Assembly: GCA_016720425.1 (NCBI GenBank)
Contig: JADKKQ010000006.1
Coordinates: 1 to 64,000, forward strand
Reading direction: 5' to 3'
DNA length: 64,000 bases
Source: Betaproteobacteria bacterium
GTDB taxonomy: Bacteria; Pseudomonadota; Gammaproteobacteria; Burkholderiales; Casimicrobiaceae
Below the pieces are notes generated by a model. That model ran no database searches. It saw only the letters and a program-made list of their open reading frames with translations, and was not told the origin of the DNA. The stretch's first letter is position 1. Every line of letters starts with the position of its first letter. This document shows positions 9,285 through 18,155 of the stretch, in pieces. The translations under genes were made by a program, and so were the position numbers.

Positions 9285-11759
9285 ATGATGAACCGCTTGC
9301 GCTTTGTCCGTTCGATGCTGTTGGTGTGGATCCCGCTGGCGCTGCTCGTCGCCGGCGTGATCGTGCACCTGGCCGAGGACAAGATCGACTCCCGCGGCAC
9401 GCTGCTGCGGGAGTCGGAGGTCCGCAACGTCGCGCGCGGCGTCGAGGCGATTTCCCACGCCGTCGACCGCGTCGTCCGCGATGTCCGCTTCCTGGCTGCG
9501 CACGGTGCGCTGCGTGGCGCCGTGAACGCCGACGGGCCGGCGGCGGTCGCGGCGCTGGCCGAGAGCTTTCTGGCGTTCGCCGACAGCCAGGGGATCTACG
9601 ACCAGATCCGCTGGATCGACGAGACGGGGATGGAAAGGGTGCGGGTCGAGCTGGCGGACGGCCGCGCGAAAGTCGTTCCCGCCGACCGGTTGCAGAACAA
9701 GGCGCGGCGGTATTTCTTCGCCGACACGATGTCGGTCGCCGTCGGCGAGGTCTACGTCTCGCCGCTCGATCTCAACGTCGAGCGCGACCGGATCGAGGTC
9801 CCGCACAAGCCGACGCTGCGCGTGGGCACACCGGTGTTCGATGCGGCCGGCCACCCGCGCGGGATCGTGCTGGTGAACTACTACGGGCGCGAACTGCTGG
9901 ACGCCTTCGGCCGGGCGGCGTCCACCACCGCCGAGCGCGCGATGCTGCTCAACCGCGACGGACACTGGCTGAAGGCACCCGATCCCGGCGACGAATGGGG
10001 CTTCATGTTCCGGAGCGCCGACACCTTCGGGAAGCGTCATCCCGGCGCCTGGGCGCGGGTGCGGGCCGAGGAGAGCGGCCAGTTCGAGGATGACCAGGGA
10101 ATATGGACTTTCGCGACCGTCCATCCGCTCGTCGCCCGCGAGCGATCGAGCAGCGGCTCGGGGCAGGCGTTCGCGCCCGGAAGCGCGCGCCGGGACGCAC
10201 CGGAGTATTACTGGAAGGCGGTGGCACGGGTCTCGGCGGAACAGCTCGCCGCCTATCGCGCCGAAGTCTGGACCGACTACGCGCCGGCGCTGGCCTTCCT
10301 GCTGCTGCTGGCGCTGCTGGCCAGCGCCCGCATCGCCCAGGTGCTCGAGCAGCGCCGCAGCGCCGACGAGCAGCTGCGACAGAGCCATGCCGAACTCGAG
10401 CAGAAGGTCGTCGAACGCACCGAGCTCCTCGCCGAGCGCGAGCGCGAGCACCTGCAGATCCTGGAGGATTCGCCGTCGGCCATCATCGTGCTGCGCCTTG
10501 CCGACGCCGCGTTCGTCTACGGCAATCCGGCGTCCCAGCAGCTGCTGGGGGTCGCGGATTCGAGCCGGGACGCGCAGTCGATCGAGCGCCTCTTCGTCGA
10601 TCCGGCGCAGGGGAGGGACGTGCTCGCGACCTTGCGCCAAAGCGGCCACATCGAGAGCGAGGTGCGCCTGCACGCGGCCGACGGTCGGGAGTTCGACGCC
10701 TTGCTGGCCGCTCGCGTGACTCGCTTCGCGTCCGAGCCGGCGGTCATCGCGTCGCTGGTCGACATCACCGAGCGCAAGCGCGCCGAGGTCGCGCTGGCCG
10801 ACAGCCAGCAGCGCTATCGGCAGCTGTTCGAGGCCGAGTCCGACGCGATCCTGCTGATCGAGAACGAGAGCGGCCGCATCCTCGAGGCCAACGCGGCGGC
10901 GGCGCGCCTGTACGGCTACACCGCCGACGAGCTGCGCGGGATGTTCAACCACCAGCTCTCCGCCGAGCCGGAGGAGACGCAGCGCGTGTCCCGATTGACC
11001 CCCGCTGACGGCGGCGGCGTGGTGGTGATCCCGCTGCGCCTGCATCGGCGCCGCGACGGCACGGTGATCCCGGTCGAGCTCTCCGTGCGCTTCTTCGAGC
11101 TCGGCGGGTTGCGCGTCCACATTTCCGCAATCCGCGACATCGGCACGCGATTGGCCGCCGAGAACGCGTTGCGGGACGCGAACGCCCGGCTGTCGCAGCA
11201 GCTGGCGGACATCGAGGTGCTGCAGGCGTCGCTCAGGGAGCAGGCGATCCGCGATGGCCTGACGGGGCTCTTCAATCGCCGCTTTCTCGAGGAGACCTGC
11301 ACGCGCGAACTCGCCCGCGCACAGCGCGAAGGCTATCCGGTGGCACTGGCGATGTTCGATCTCGACCTCTTCAAGCGCATCAACGACAGCTACGGGCACG
11401 CCGCCGGCGACGAGGTGATCATCGCGCTGGCCCGGCTGCTGCAGCAGCACGCGCGATCGAGCGACACCGCCTGCCGATTCGGCGGCGAGGAGTTCGTGCT
11501 GCTGCTGCCCGGCGTCGACCTCGCGACCGCGGCCGAACGGGTCGAGGAGCTGCGCCGGACCTTCGCCGACACCGTGGTCACGTTCGGCGCCTTTCGCTTG
11601 CGCACGACCGTCTCGGCCGGCATCGCCGCGTATCCTGCGCACGGCCTGTCGACGCGGGACCTCGTCGCGCGGGCGGACGAGGCGCTCTATGCCGCCAAGC
11701 GCGCGGGGCGCAATCGCGTCGAGTTCTGGGCCGACGCGCCGGGGTCGAACCGGGAGTGA
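9285..11759 (+). CDS. membrane PAS-PAS-GGDEF diguanylate cyclase
   Basis: The enzyme should make cyclic di-GMP from two GTP at the inner membrane. The start MMNRLRF (ATG 9285 or 9288) places a membrane helix at residues 8-28. A periplasmic Cache/CHASE-like sensor region of about 300 aa follows, then a second helix (about 332-350), a short coiled coil, two PAS domains (about 395-505 and 515-625) and a GGDEF domain (about 655-815). The active-site motif GGEEF is intact at about 733-737. An RSSD lies exactly five residues before it, matching the RxxD inhibitory I-site, so product feedback is expected. No EAL domain is present. The gene stands alone; the input signal is unknown. A target could be the neighbouring surface proteins or the pilus, but that is a guess. 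Confidence 0.9.
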   Translation: MMNRLRFVRSMLLVWIPLALLVAGVIVHLAEDKIDSRGTLLRESEVRNVARGVEAISHAVDRVVRDVRFLAAHGALRGAVNADGPAAVAALAESFLAFADSQGIYDQIRWIDETGMERVRVELADGRAKVVPADRLQNKARRYFFADTMSVAVGEVYVSPLDLNVERDRIEVPHKPTLRVGTPVFDAAGHPRGIVLVNYYGRELLDAFGRAASTTAERAMLLNRDGHWLKAPDPGDEWGFMFRSADTFGKRHPGAWARVRAEESGQFEDDQGIWTFATVHPLVARERSSSGSGQAFAPGSARRDAPEYYWKAVARVSAEQLAAYRAEVWTDYAPALAFLLLLALLASARIAQVLEQRRSADEQLRQSHAELEQKVVERTELLAEREREHLQILEDSPSAIIVLRLADAAFVYGNPASQQLLGVADSSRDAQSIERLFVDPAQGRDVLATLRQSGHIESEVRLHAADGREFDALLAARVTRFASEPAVIASLVDITERKRAEVALADSQQRYRQLFEAESDAILLIENESGRILEANAAAARLYGYTADELRGMFNHQLSAEPEETQRVSRLTPADGGGVVVIPLRLHRRRDGTVIPVELSVRFFELGGLRVHISAIRDIGTRLAAENALRDANARLSQQLADIEVLQASLREQAIRDGLTGLFNRRFLEETCTRELARAQREGYPVALAMFDLDLFKRINDSYGHAAGDEVIIALARLLQQHARSSDTACRFGGEEFVLLLPGVDLATAAERVEELRRTFADTVVTFGAFRLRTTVSAGIAAYPAHGLSTRDLVARADEALYAAKRAGRNRVEFWADAPGSNRE

Positions 11760-11774
11760 CGCGGCGCAGGGCCG

Positions 11775-11802
11775 AAAAAAAACCGGGCGCGAGGCCCGGT
11801 TT
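11775..11802 (-). terminator. rho-independent terminator of the cold-shock gene
   Basis: Read on the minus strand, this is AAACCGGGC, a short loop, GCCCGGTTT and a run of eight T, placed about 40 nt after the cold-shock stop codon. The stem is perfect and T-rich at its 3' side only in this direction. Confidence 0.85.
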
Positions 11803-11841
11803 GAACTTTGCTGTCGATTCCAGTGATCAGTGGAATCCTGC

Positions 11842-12045
11842 TTAGGCTGCCTGAATGTTGCTCGCCTGCTTGCCCTTGGGGCCGGTCGTCACTTCGAACG
11901 ACACTTTCTGGCCTTCCTTCAGCGTCTTGAATCCCGGCATGTTGATCGCCGAGAAATGCGCAAAAAGATCTTCGCCGCCGCCATCGGGGGTGATGAAGCC
12001 AAAGCCCTTGGCGTCGTTGAACCACTTCACAGTTCCAGTTGCCAT
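11842..12045 (-). CDS. CspA-family cold-shock protein
   Basis: A 67-aa single cold-shock domain, the usual length of CspA-type RNA chaperones. Both RNA-binding motifs are present: KGFGFI (RNP1) and DLFAHFS (in place of the common VFVHFS, RNP2). The N-terminus MATGTVKWFND is the family's typical start. The Shine-Dalgarno AAGGA sits 9 nt before the ATG. The protein binds single-stranded RNA and DNA and melts secondary structure in the cytoplasm. It is monocistronic with its own strong terminator. The leader carries a complementary 9-mer pair that could mask the ribosome-binding site; see the separate entry. Most bacteria have several csp paralogues, so I give no gene letter. Confidence 0.95.
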   Translation of the reverse strand: MATGTVKWFNDAKGFGFITPDGGGEDLFAHFSAINMPGFKTLKEGQKVSFEVTTGPKGKQASNIQAA

Positions 12046-12163
12046 TACTGATTTTCCTTAAGTACAGGTTGTTTTCGGGATGCACCCGGCTTGATGTTTC
12101 GATCTCAAGGAAAGAACGGCGATGGAACGACTGCGTCGCGGTCGTGCAAAAAGCGTACTTAAG
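12046..12163 (-). promoter_or_regulatory. possible thermosensing leader of the cold-shock mRNA
   Basis: The minus strand reads CTTAAGTAC at 12163-12155 and its exact complement GTACTTAAG at 12065-12057, about 90 nt apart. In RNA they can form a 9-bp stem whose 3' arm takes in the AAG of the Shine-Dalgarno AAGGA. Known cspA leaders change fold with temperature and so control access to this site. The pairing is seen in the sequence; that both copies lie within the transcript is inferred, since I could not place the promoter. Confidence 0.4.
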
Positions 12164-12428
12164 TGCCTTGAAACTAAAACACTTTGTGGAGGATACACAG
12201 GTTTTTCGCCGAACGCCACCCCCATTTCGCGGGGGGCGGGGGGCGGGAGGCGCCGGCAGGGGGGCCGCCACCCCCCGGCGAAACCGGCGCCGCAGCCCCG
12301 GAAAATCCGCCGGCGCTGTGATTTCAATCAACAAACGCACGTTTGAATCGTGCGATGCTAATTTCGGGCCGCGGCCCGACGCGACAAGGCCGGGAACGGC
12401 CCGGATGGGGTCTCCAAGGGGGTCGAAC
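12164..12428. other. intergenic region upstream of the cold-shock gene and the PPC/DUF5648 gene
   Basis: No gene is seen. The promoter of the minus-strand cold-shock gene should lie in the AT-richer left part. A small inverted repeat, GCACG-7-CGTGC at 12337-12353, lies upstream of the plus-strand gene. The middle (about 12225-12300) is an extremely G/C-rich low-complexity stretch. Confidence 0.4.
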
Positions 12429-14204
12429 ATGAAGCGTTTCCTGGCATCCCTCGCGCTCTGGCTCGCTGCCGCGCCGATGGCCCTGGCAGCCGGGTGGGGC
12501 GCCGGTTGCATTGCGCCGATCACCGTCGGTCAGGTGGTCAACGGGCAGCTGACGACGTCGGACTGTGCGTGGTACTTCTCGCAGACGCCGCAGCATCAGT
12601 ACTACACCGACGTCTACGCGTTCACCGGCACCGCCGGTCAGCAGATCAGCATCCTGCTGACGTCGCCGACGCTCGACACGTTCGTCGAGCTCTATGGCGT
12701 CAACGACCTCGGCGCGACGCCGCTGGCCGGGGACGACGACGGCGGCGGCGGCTACAACGCGCGGATACCGCCGGGCTCGGGCTACATCACGCTGCCCGCG
12801 AACGGCACCTACTACATCTGGGCGCAGACGTCCGCTCCGGACTGGACCGGCAGCTACACGCTGACGCTCTCGGGAGTGGCGGCGGTGCCGGGAAACACCC
12901 CGGAGGTGGTGACGGTCACCGAGTTCTACCACCCGCAGTTCAACCACTACTTCATCACCGCCGACCCCGGGGAGGCCGCCTCGCTGTCCGCCGGCAACCT
13001 GCCGCCCTGGGTTCCGACCGGGCAGACGTTCAAGGTGTGGAACGCCGCCGGCAACGGCATCACCAACGTCTGCCGCTTCTTCAACAACGAGTTCGCGCCC
13101 AGGAGCTCGCACTTCTACAGCAACAATCCCGCCGAGTGCCCGAGCCTCGCCTCCCGCAGCCGCTGGCAGCTCGAACTGGCGAACGCCTTCTACATGATGA
13201 CCTCGGCGACGGGCACCTGCCCGGCGGGCACCGTGCCGCTGTACCGGCTCTACAACCAAGGCATGTCCCTGGCGCCGAACCACCGCTACACCACGTTCCA
13301 GTCGGTGCGCTCGACGATGATCGCCGCCGGCTGGCTGCCGGAGGGCAACGGCGCCGACGGCGTCTTCGCCTGTGTGCCGCCGGGGGGCAACGCGCCGCCG
13401 CCGCCCCCTGCCTCCACGTTCCAGGCCGAGGTGACCGGCTACGCGAACACGGTGCTGAACCTGGTCAACGGCAATCTGGTCGACGTCGATCAGCTGACGC
13501 TGATCCTCAGCGCCGGCGTCGCCGCGCTGGAAGACCCGGCGAGCACCTGCCCGGTGGCCACCAGCACCCCGCCGCTGGCCGGATTGGAGACCTTCCCGCC
13601 CAACCTGACCATCAACATGAGCTTTGGCAGCGGCTGCGTGGTCAAGGACGGCGCCACGCAGGCGACCGTCGCCGGCAGCGTGGCGCTCAGCGTGACCAAC
13701 CTCGCGATCAGCGAGACGGCGGTGTCCGGCAAGCTGTCGGCAGCGTTCAACAACGTGAAGATCAACGGCGCGCTGGTCGCCAACGGCTCGGTGGAGGCGA
13801 CGCTCAACCTCGGCATCGGCCCGTCGCTCGAGAGCGTCGCGGGCACCGTGGCGGTGACGCTCAACAACTTCCAGCTGCCGAACGACCTGGGCTTCACCGG
13901 CACCGCGAACCTCACGCTGAACGTGCCCGGCACGACGATGGTCGTCACCAACCTGACCTCGAGCAAGGGCGTGGTGATCAAGCTGAACGCGGCCATCGCA
14001 CCGCAGGCCGACGGCAGCGTGCTGGTCAACACCTCGGGCTCCAACACCGTCGGTGCCTACACGGTGCAGGCGAACAACCTGCGCATCGACGCCGAGGTCT
14101 GCGAGACCGGACCGATCGGCGGTTCGCTGAGCTTCAGCAAGGGCGGGCAGACCGGAACGCTGACCTTCAACTCCAGTTGCACCTACACCTACAGCGGACC
14201 GTAG
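12429..14204 (+). CDS. secreted PPC-domain / DUF5648 protein of unknown function
   Basis: The product is 591 aa. ATG 12429 is chosen because it opens a signal peptide (MKRFLASLALWLAAAPMALA). Residues of roughly 20-150 resemble a bacterial pre-peptidase C-terminal (PPC) beta-sandwich with a DVYAFTGTAGQQ-like core and a Gly/Asp-rich turn. About 155-315 matches DUF5648 by its repeated aromatic motifs: EFYHPQFNHYFIT, VCRFFN, SHFYSNN and NHRYTT. A Pro-rich linker (NAPPPPPAS) leads to a C-terminal half of about 270 aa rich in beta-strands that I do not recognise. It is probably secreted or periplasmic. DUF5648 often rides on secreted enzymes, but no catalytic domain is evident here. Confidence 0.75.
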   Translation: MKRFLASLALWLAAAPMALAAGWGAGCIAPITVGQVVNGQLTTSDCAWYFSQTPQHQYYTDVYAFTGTAGQQISILLTSPTLDTFVELYGVNDLGATPLAGDDDGGGGYNARIPPGSGYITLPANGTYYIWAQTSAPDWTGSYTLTLSGVAAVPGNTPEVVTVTEFYHPQFNHYFITADPGEAASLSAGNLPPWVPTGQTFKVWNAAGNGITNVCRFFNNEFAPRSSHFYSNNPAECPSLASRSRWQLELANAFYMMTSATGTCPAGTVPLYRLYNQGMSLAPNHRYTTFQSVRSTMIAAGWLPEGNGADGVFACVPPGGNAPPPPPASTFQAEVTGYANTVLNLVNGNLVDVDQLTLILSAGVAALEDPASTCPVATSTPPLAGLETFPPNLTINMSFGSGCVVKDGATQATVAGSVALSVTNLAISETAVSGKLSAAFNNVKINGALVANGSVEATLNLGIGPSLESVAGTVAVTLNNFQLPNDLGFTGTANLTLNVPGTTMVVTNLTSSKGVVIKLNAAIAPQADGSVLVNTSGSNTVGAYTVQANNLRIDAEVCETGPIGGSLSFSKGGQTGTLTFNSSCTYTYSGP

Positions 14205-14226
14205 GGTCCGCGGGCGCGTCGTCTCG

Positions 14227-14261
14227 GCGGGGCGGGGGGCTGTGGCCTCCCGCCCCGCTTT
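14227..14261. terminator. strong GC hairpin between convergent genes
   Basis: A perfect 10-bp stem, GCGGGGCGGG with CCCGCCCCGC and a 12-nt loop, is followed by TTT on the plus strand. It lies between the stop codons of two converging genes and could end transcription from both sides. Confidence 0.6.
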
Positions 14262-14270
14262 CGCCGGCGG

Positions 14271-15296
14271 TCAGTCGAGCTCGTGCCGGACCAGCGCCGC
14301 GCCCGCGCCCAGGGCCGCCAGCTTGCCGCGCGCGACGTCGCGCGCCAGCGGCACCATCCCGCAGTTGGTGCACGGGTAGAGCCGCTCGGCAGGCACGAAC
14401 GCGAGTGCCGCGCGTATCGTCGCCGCGACCTCTTCCGCCGTCTCGATCCGCTCGCTGGCGACGTCGATGGCGCCGACCAGCACGTCCTTGCCGGCGAGCA
14501 GGCCGATGAGGTCGATCGGCACGCGGGAGTTCGCGCATTCGAGCGAGACCTGGTCGATCCTCGACGCCGCGAGGCGCGGGAACGTCTCCTCGTACTGGCG
14601 CCACTCGGAGCCCAGCGTCTTCTTCCACTCGATGTTGGCCTTGATGCCGTAGCCGTAGCAGATGTGCACGGCGGTGGTGCAGGCGAGGCCCGCGGCGGCC
14701 CGCTCCAGCGCGGCGATGCCCCAGTCCCGGACCTCGTCGAAATAGACGTTGAACGCCGGTTCGTCGAACTGGATGACGTCGACGCCCGTCGCCGCGATGG
14801 CACGCGCCTCTTCGTTGAGGATCTCGGCGAACGCCCAGGCGAGCTTCTCGCGGCTCTTGTAGTGGGCGTCGTAGAGCGTGTCGACCATGGTCATCGGCCC
14901 GGGGAGCGTGAACTTCACCTTGTGCGCGGTGGCGCTGCGCAGGAAGTGCGCGTCGTCGACGAAGATCGGCGCGCGGCGCGCGACCGGCCCGGTGACGACC
15001 GGGACGTCGGCGTCGTAGCGATTGCGGATGCGCACCGTCCGCTTGTGCTGGAAGTCGACGCCGTCCAGGCCCTCGATGAACGTGGTGACGAAGTGGCGCC
15101 GCGTCTGCTCGCCGTCGGTGACGATGTCGATGCCGGCGCGCTCCTGGTCGCGCAGCACGAGGCGGACCGCGTCGCGCTTGCCCTCGGCCAGCGCCTCGCC
15201 GTCGAGCAGCCAGGGCGCCCACAGTTCCCGCGGCGGCGAGAGCCAGACGGGCTTGGGCAGGCTGCCGGCGATGGTCGTTTGCAGGACTCGTTGCAT
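14271..15296 (-). CDS. MetE-core cobalamin-independent methionine synthase-like protein
   Basis: At 341 aa this is only the catalytic C-terminal half of classical MetE (about 750 aa), as in the short core-MetE proteins. The barrel's zinc ligands can be traced: HIC (H211, C213), LEC (E253) and the second cysteine of CTNCGM (C312). The N-terminus IAGSLPKP also fits the family. The Shine-Dalgarno GGGAGA is 5-6 nt before ATG 15296. Family knowledge says core-MetE proteins move a methyl group to a thiol such as homocysteine, but some use donors other than methyl-folate, so the substrate is open. It stands alone, divergent from a dehydrogenase gene. Confidence 0.8.
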   Translation of the reverse strand: MQRVLQTTIAGSLPKPVWLSPPRELWAPWLLDGEALAEGKRDAVRLVLRDQERAGIDIVTDGEQTRRHFVTTFIEGLDGVDFQHKRTVRIRNRYDADVPVVTGPVARRAPIFVDDAHFLRSATAHKVKFTLPGPMTMVDTLYDAHYKSREKLAWAFAEILNEEARAIAATGVDVIQFDEPAFNVYFDEVRDWGIAALERAAAGLACTTAVHICYGYGIKANIEWKKTLGSEWRQYEETFPRLAASRIDQVSLECANSRVPIDLIGLLAGKDVLVGAIDVASERIETAEEVAATIRAALAFVPAERLYPCTNCGMVPLARDVARGKLAALGAGAALVRHELD

Positions 15297-15357
15297 GGGG
15301 TCTCCCGGTGGACGGCGACAGGCGCGCCGAGGTGCATTCGCACGCGGCGGCGACCCG

Positions 15358-15363
15358 ATTATA
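15358..15363 (-). promoter_or_regulatory. -10 box for the MetE-core gene
   Basis: The minus strand shows a perfect TATAAT, rare in DNA this GC-rich, about 60 nt before the start codon. No convincing -35 is present at 15-19 nt. Confidence 0.4.
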
Positions 15364-15503
15364 GCGATGCCGCACCGGGGTCCTTCGTCGCTGCGGGGCA
15401 TCCTCCAGCGCGACCGCCGCGCAAGGCTTGACCGTGCCGACCGTCCGCGCGTACCGTTGACAGTCGCATCCTCGCATCGATCCTTCCCCGACGGACCCCC
15501 TCC

Positions 15504-16478
15504 ATGGCGAAAGTGCTCATCACCGACTACGACTTCACCGACCACGCCCTCGAACAGGCGATCTTCGACGCGGCGGGAATCACCGTGGCGGCGGGGCAGA
15601 TCCGCACCGAGGACGATCTCGTCGCCGCGGCGCGCGACTGCGACGCGCTGCTGGTGCAGTACGCGCCGGTGACCGAGCGGGTGGTCGCCGCGCTGCCGCG
15701 CCTGGGCCTCGTCAGCCGGATGGGCGCCGGCTTCGACACCGTCGACACGGCGGCCTGCGCGAGGCACGGCATCTGGGTCGCCAACTCGCCCGACTACGGC
15801 GTCGGCGAGGTCGCCACCCACGCGCTGGCGATGGCGCTGGCGATGATGCGCAACGTCGTCGCCTACCACCGCGACATCGGCGCCGGAAAGTGGCACTTCC
15901 TGTCGTCCGGCAGGCTGCAGCGGGCGAGCGACATGACGCTCGGCATCATCGGCCTCGGCCGCATCGGCAAGCGGATGGCGCACGTCAGCCGCAACGTGTT
16001 CGGCAACGTGATCGCCTGCGACCCGTACGTCATCGACGGCGACTTCCCGGCGTTCGTCTCCCGGGCGACGCACGCCGAGGTGTTCGAGCAGAGCGACGTC
16101 GTCTCGCTGCACGTGCCGCTCAACGCCGAGACCCGCGGGATGATCGGCGCCGACCTCCTCGGCCGCGCGCGGCCGGGGGCCTACCTCGTCAACACCGCGC
16201 GTGGCGCGGTGCTCGACGTCGACGCCGCCTACGCCGCGCTGGAACGGGGTGCACTCGCCGGGCTCGCCCTCGACGTGCTGCCGGTCGAGCCCGTGCCCCC
16301 GGACTCCCGGCTCATCGGCCACCCGCGGGTGATCCTGTCGCCGCACGCCGCGTTCTTCTCGGTGGCCGCCGAGCGCGAACTGCGGCAGAAGGCCGCGCGC
16401 AACGTGGTCACCTGGGCCCGGACCGGCCGCCCCGACTACGTCGTCAGCACGGGCACCCGCCGGCTGGGGGGAACCTGA
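15504..16478 (+). CDS. D-2-hydroxyacid dehydrogenase (NAD-dependent, CtBP/SerA-like)
   Basis: A 324-aa Rossmann oxidoreductase. The NAD-binding loop GLGRIGK is central. The catalytic trio can be read in order: Arg in NTARGAVLD, Glu in the region around VLPVEP and His in SPHAAFFS. The N-terminal half carries the usual substrate domain (AKVLITDYDF start, RMGAGFDTVD). The substrate cannot be told from sequence; relatives act on glyoxylate, hydroxypyruvate or 3-phosphoglycerate. It is divergent from the MetE-like gene and lies close to a sugar-acid operon, so a role in clearing a 2-keto or hydroxy acid is possible. The length is normal for the family. Confidence 0.85.
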   Translation: MAKVLITDYDFTDHALEQAIFDAAGITVAAGQIRTEDDLVAAARDCDALLVQYAPVTERVVAALPRLGLVSRMGAGFDTVDTAACARHGIWVANSPDYGVGEVATHALAMALAMMRNVVAYHRDIGAGKWHFLSSGRLQRASDMTLGIIGLGRIGKRMAHVSRNVFGNVIACDPYVIDGDFPAFVSRATHAEVFEQSDVVSLHVPLNAETRGMIGADLLGRARPGAYLVNTARGAVLDVDAAYAALERGALAGLALDVLPVEPVPPDSRLIGHPRVILSPHAAFFSVAAERELRQKAARNVVTWARTGRPDYVVSTGTRRLGGT

Positions 16479-16552
16479 CCGTGTCCGCCCGGGTCCATGC
16501 CGGCATCGGGTAGAATCCCGGCTCCCCCACCGGCCGCACGAGGAGTTTTTCG

Positions 16553-16870
16553 ATGAGCATCCAGGACACGATCCGCGACCAGGTCACGCAGCACCGCGTC
16601 GTGCTGTACATGAAGGGCACGCCGCAGTTCCCGCAGTGCGGCTTCTCGGCGACTGCCGCCGAGATCCTCAAGCGCTGCGGCGTCGCCGACTACTTCTCCG
16701 TCAACATCCTCGAGGACGCCGAGCTCCGCCAGGGCATCAAGGAGTTCGCCAACTGGCCGACGATTCCGCAGCTCTACGTCAACGGCGAGTTCGTCGGCGG
16801 CTGCGACATCATGCGCGAGATGTACTCGTCGGGCGAACTGAAGACACTGCTCGACAAGGCGATCGCCTGA
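16553..16870 (+). CDS. grxD: Grx4-type monothiol glutaredoxin
   Basis: A 105-aa protein with the defining CGFS active site (C29) and the glutathione-binding TIPQLYVNGEFVGGCD segment. The family carries or transfers [2Fe-2S] clusters with glutathione as co-ligand, rather than acting as a classical reductase. GAGGAG lies about 9 nt before the ATG, and a TAGAAT at 16511-16516 may be its -10 box. It is followed convergently by the enolase-superfamily gene. Confidence 0.95.
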   Translation: MSIQDTIRDQVTQHRVVLYMKGTPQFPQCGFSATAAEILKRCGVADYFSVNILEDAELRQGIKEFANWPTIPQLYVNGEFVGGCDIMREMYSSGELKTLLDKAIA

Positions 16871-16924
16871 GCCGTCGCGAAGCGCCCGGCCGCGCGCCGC
16901 GTCCGCGCGCTGCGCGGGTCGTCC

Positions 16925-18124
16925 TCAGCCGGCGCCGCTGACGCGCCGGATCGCGTCCGCGCGGCGCTCGATCCCCGGCAGCAGCTCCAGCCCGAGGCCC
17001 GGCGCCGAACCGACCGACACTTCGCCCCGGGTCACGACCGGCAGGCCGGTGACGAGCTCGTTGTACCAGCCGCTGTAAAACGCCCGGACCGACTCCTGGA
17101 TCAGCGCATTGCGCGCGTGCAGCGACAGGTGGCAGGACGCGGTGTAGACGACCGGCCCGGTGCAGTCGTGCGGGGCGACCGGCACGTGCCAGGCCTCGGC
17201 CAGCGCCGCGATCTTGCGCGCCTCGGTGAGTCCGCCGCACCACGAGAGGTCGAGCATCGCCACGCCGGCGACCCCGGTCGCGAGGTATTCGCGGAACGAG
17301 TGCGTGTACGCGAGCGTCTCCGAGGCGCAGACCCAGGCCTTGCTGTGCGGCGCGTAGTCGACGAGGTCGCCGATGTTGTCGAGGCGGAACGGGTCCTCGT
17401 GCCAGTAGGTGTCGAACTCGGCCAGCCGCTGCGCGAGCTTCTTCGCCATCGGCAGGCTCCACAGCGAGTGGAATTCGACCATGATGTCCATCCGGTCGCC
17501 GACCGCCCGCCGGATCCGGGCGAAGGGCTCGAGCGCCGTCTCGAGCTCCGCGGCGCTGATGTCGTAGCCGCCGCTGCGTTCGGCCGCGATGTCGAAGGGC
17601 CAGATCTTCATGCCGGTGATGCCCTGCTCGAGCAGCGACAGCGCGAGCTCGTCGGCACGGTGCAGGAACCCGTCGAGGTCCTCGTAGGGCCCTGCGGTCG
17701 CGCCGGCGTGCCAGTTGGCGACCGACTGCGAGCGCGCGTCGCGGATGTATTTGTAGCCGGCGCAGGTGTTGTAGACGCGGATCGAATCGCGCGAGCGGCC
17801 GCCGAGCAGGTCGGCCACCGGCAAACCCTGCGCCTTGCCGAAGAGGTCCCACAGCGCGATGTCGACGGCGGAGTTGCCGCGCGTCTCCACCCCGGCCGAG
17901 CGCCAGCCGAGGTAGTTGGCGAGCGCGGCGTTGATCGCCTCGATCCGCCCTGGGTCGCGCCCCAGCAGCTTGGGCGCGACGGTCTCGTGCAGGTACGCCT
18001 CGACCGCGGCCGCGCCCATGAACGTCTCGCCCAGGCCGACCAGTCCCTCGTCGGTGTGCAGGCGGACCCACAGCAGGTTGGCGAACTCGCCGAGGCGCAG
18101 CGTTTCGAGGGCAGTGATCTTCAT
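16925..18124 (-). CDS. enolase-superfamily dehydratase (mandelate racemase/MLE type), copy 2 of operon
   Basis: A 399-aa enzyme with an N-terminal capping domain and a barrel. Barrel motifs read in order: MKIWPFD, MVEFHSLW, HEDPFR, SETLAYTH, MLDLSWCGG and APHDCTGP. The acidic residues D/E-x-x-E-x-x-E expected to hold Mg2+ are present, but the first barrel strand has KIW instead of the more usual KxK. It is the last gene of a minus-strand operon after the TRAP transporter and a second family member. I infer dehydration or isomerisation of an imported sugar acid. The exact substrate cannot be named. The start at 18124 gives the family's typical MKITALETL N-terminus. Confidence 0.8.
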   Translation of the reverse strand: MKITALETLRLGEFANLLWVRLHTDEGLVGLGETFMGAAAVEAYLHETVAPKLLGRDPGRIEAINAALANYLGWRSAGVETRGNSAVDIALWDLFGKAQGLPVADLLGGRSRDSIRVYNTCAGYKYIRDARSQSVANWHAGATAGPYEDLDGFLHRADELALSLLEQGITGMKIWPFDIAAERSGGYDISAAELETALEPFARIRRAVGDRMDIMVEFHSLWSLPMAKKLAQRLAEFDTYWHEDPFRLDNIGDLVDYAPHSKAWVCASETLAYTHSFREYLATGVAGVAMLDLSWCGGLTEARKIAALAEAWHVPVAPHDCTGPVVYTASCHLSLHARNALIQESVRAFYSGWYNELVTGLPVVTRGEVSVGSAPGLGLELLPGIERRADAIRRVSGAG

Positions 18125-18155
18125 GCGCGGCTCCGGCTCGGATTGGCGCCGGAAT

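Noticed and set aside
12039..12428. Long N-terminal extension of the PPC/DUF5648 protein
   Set aside because: It would cover the cold-shock leader and precede an obvious signal peptide at 12429.
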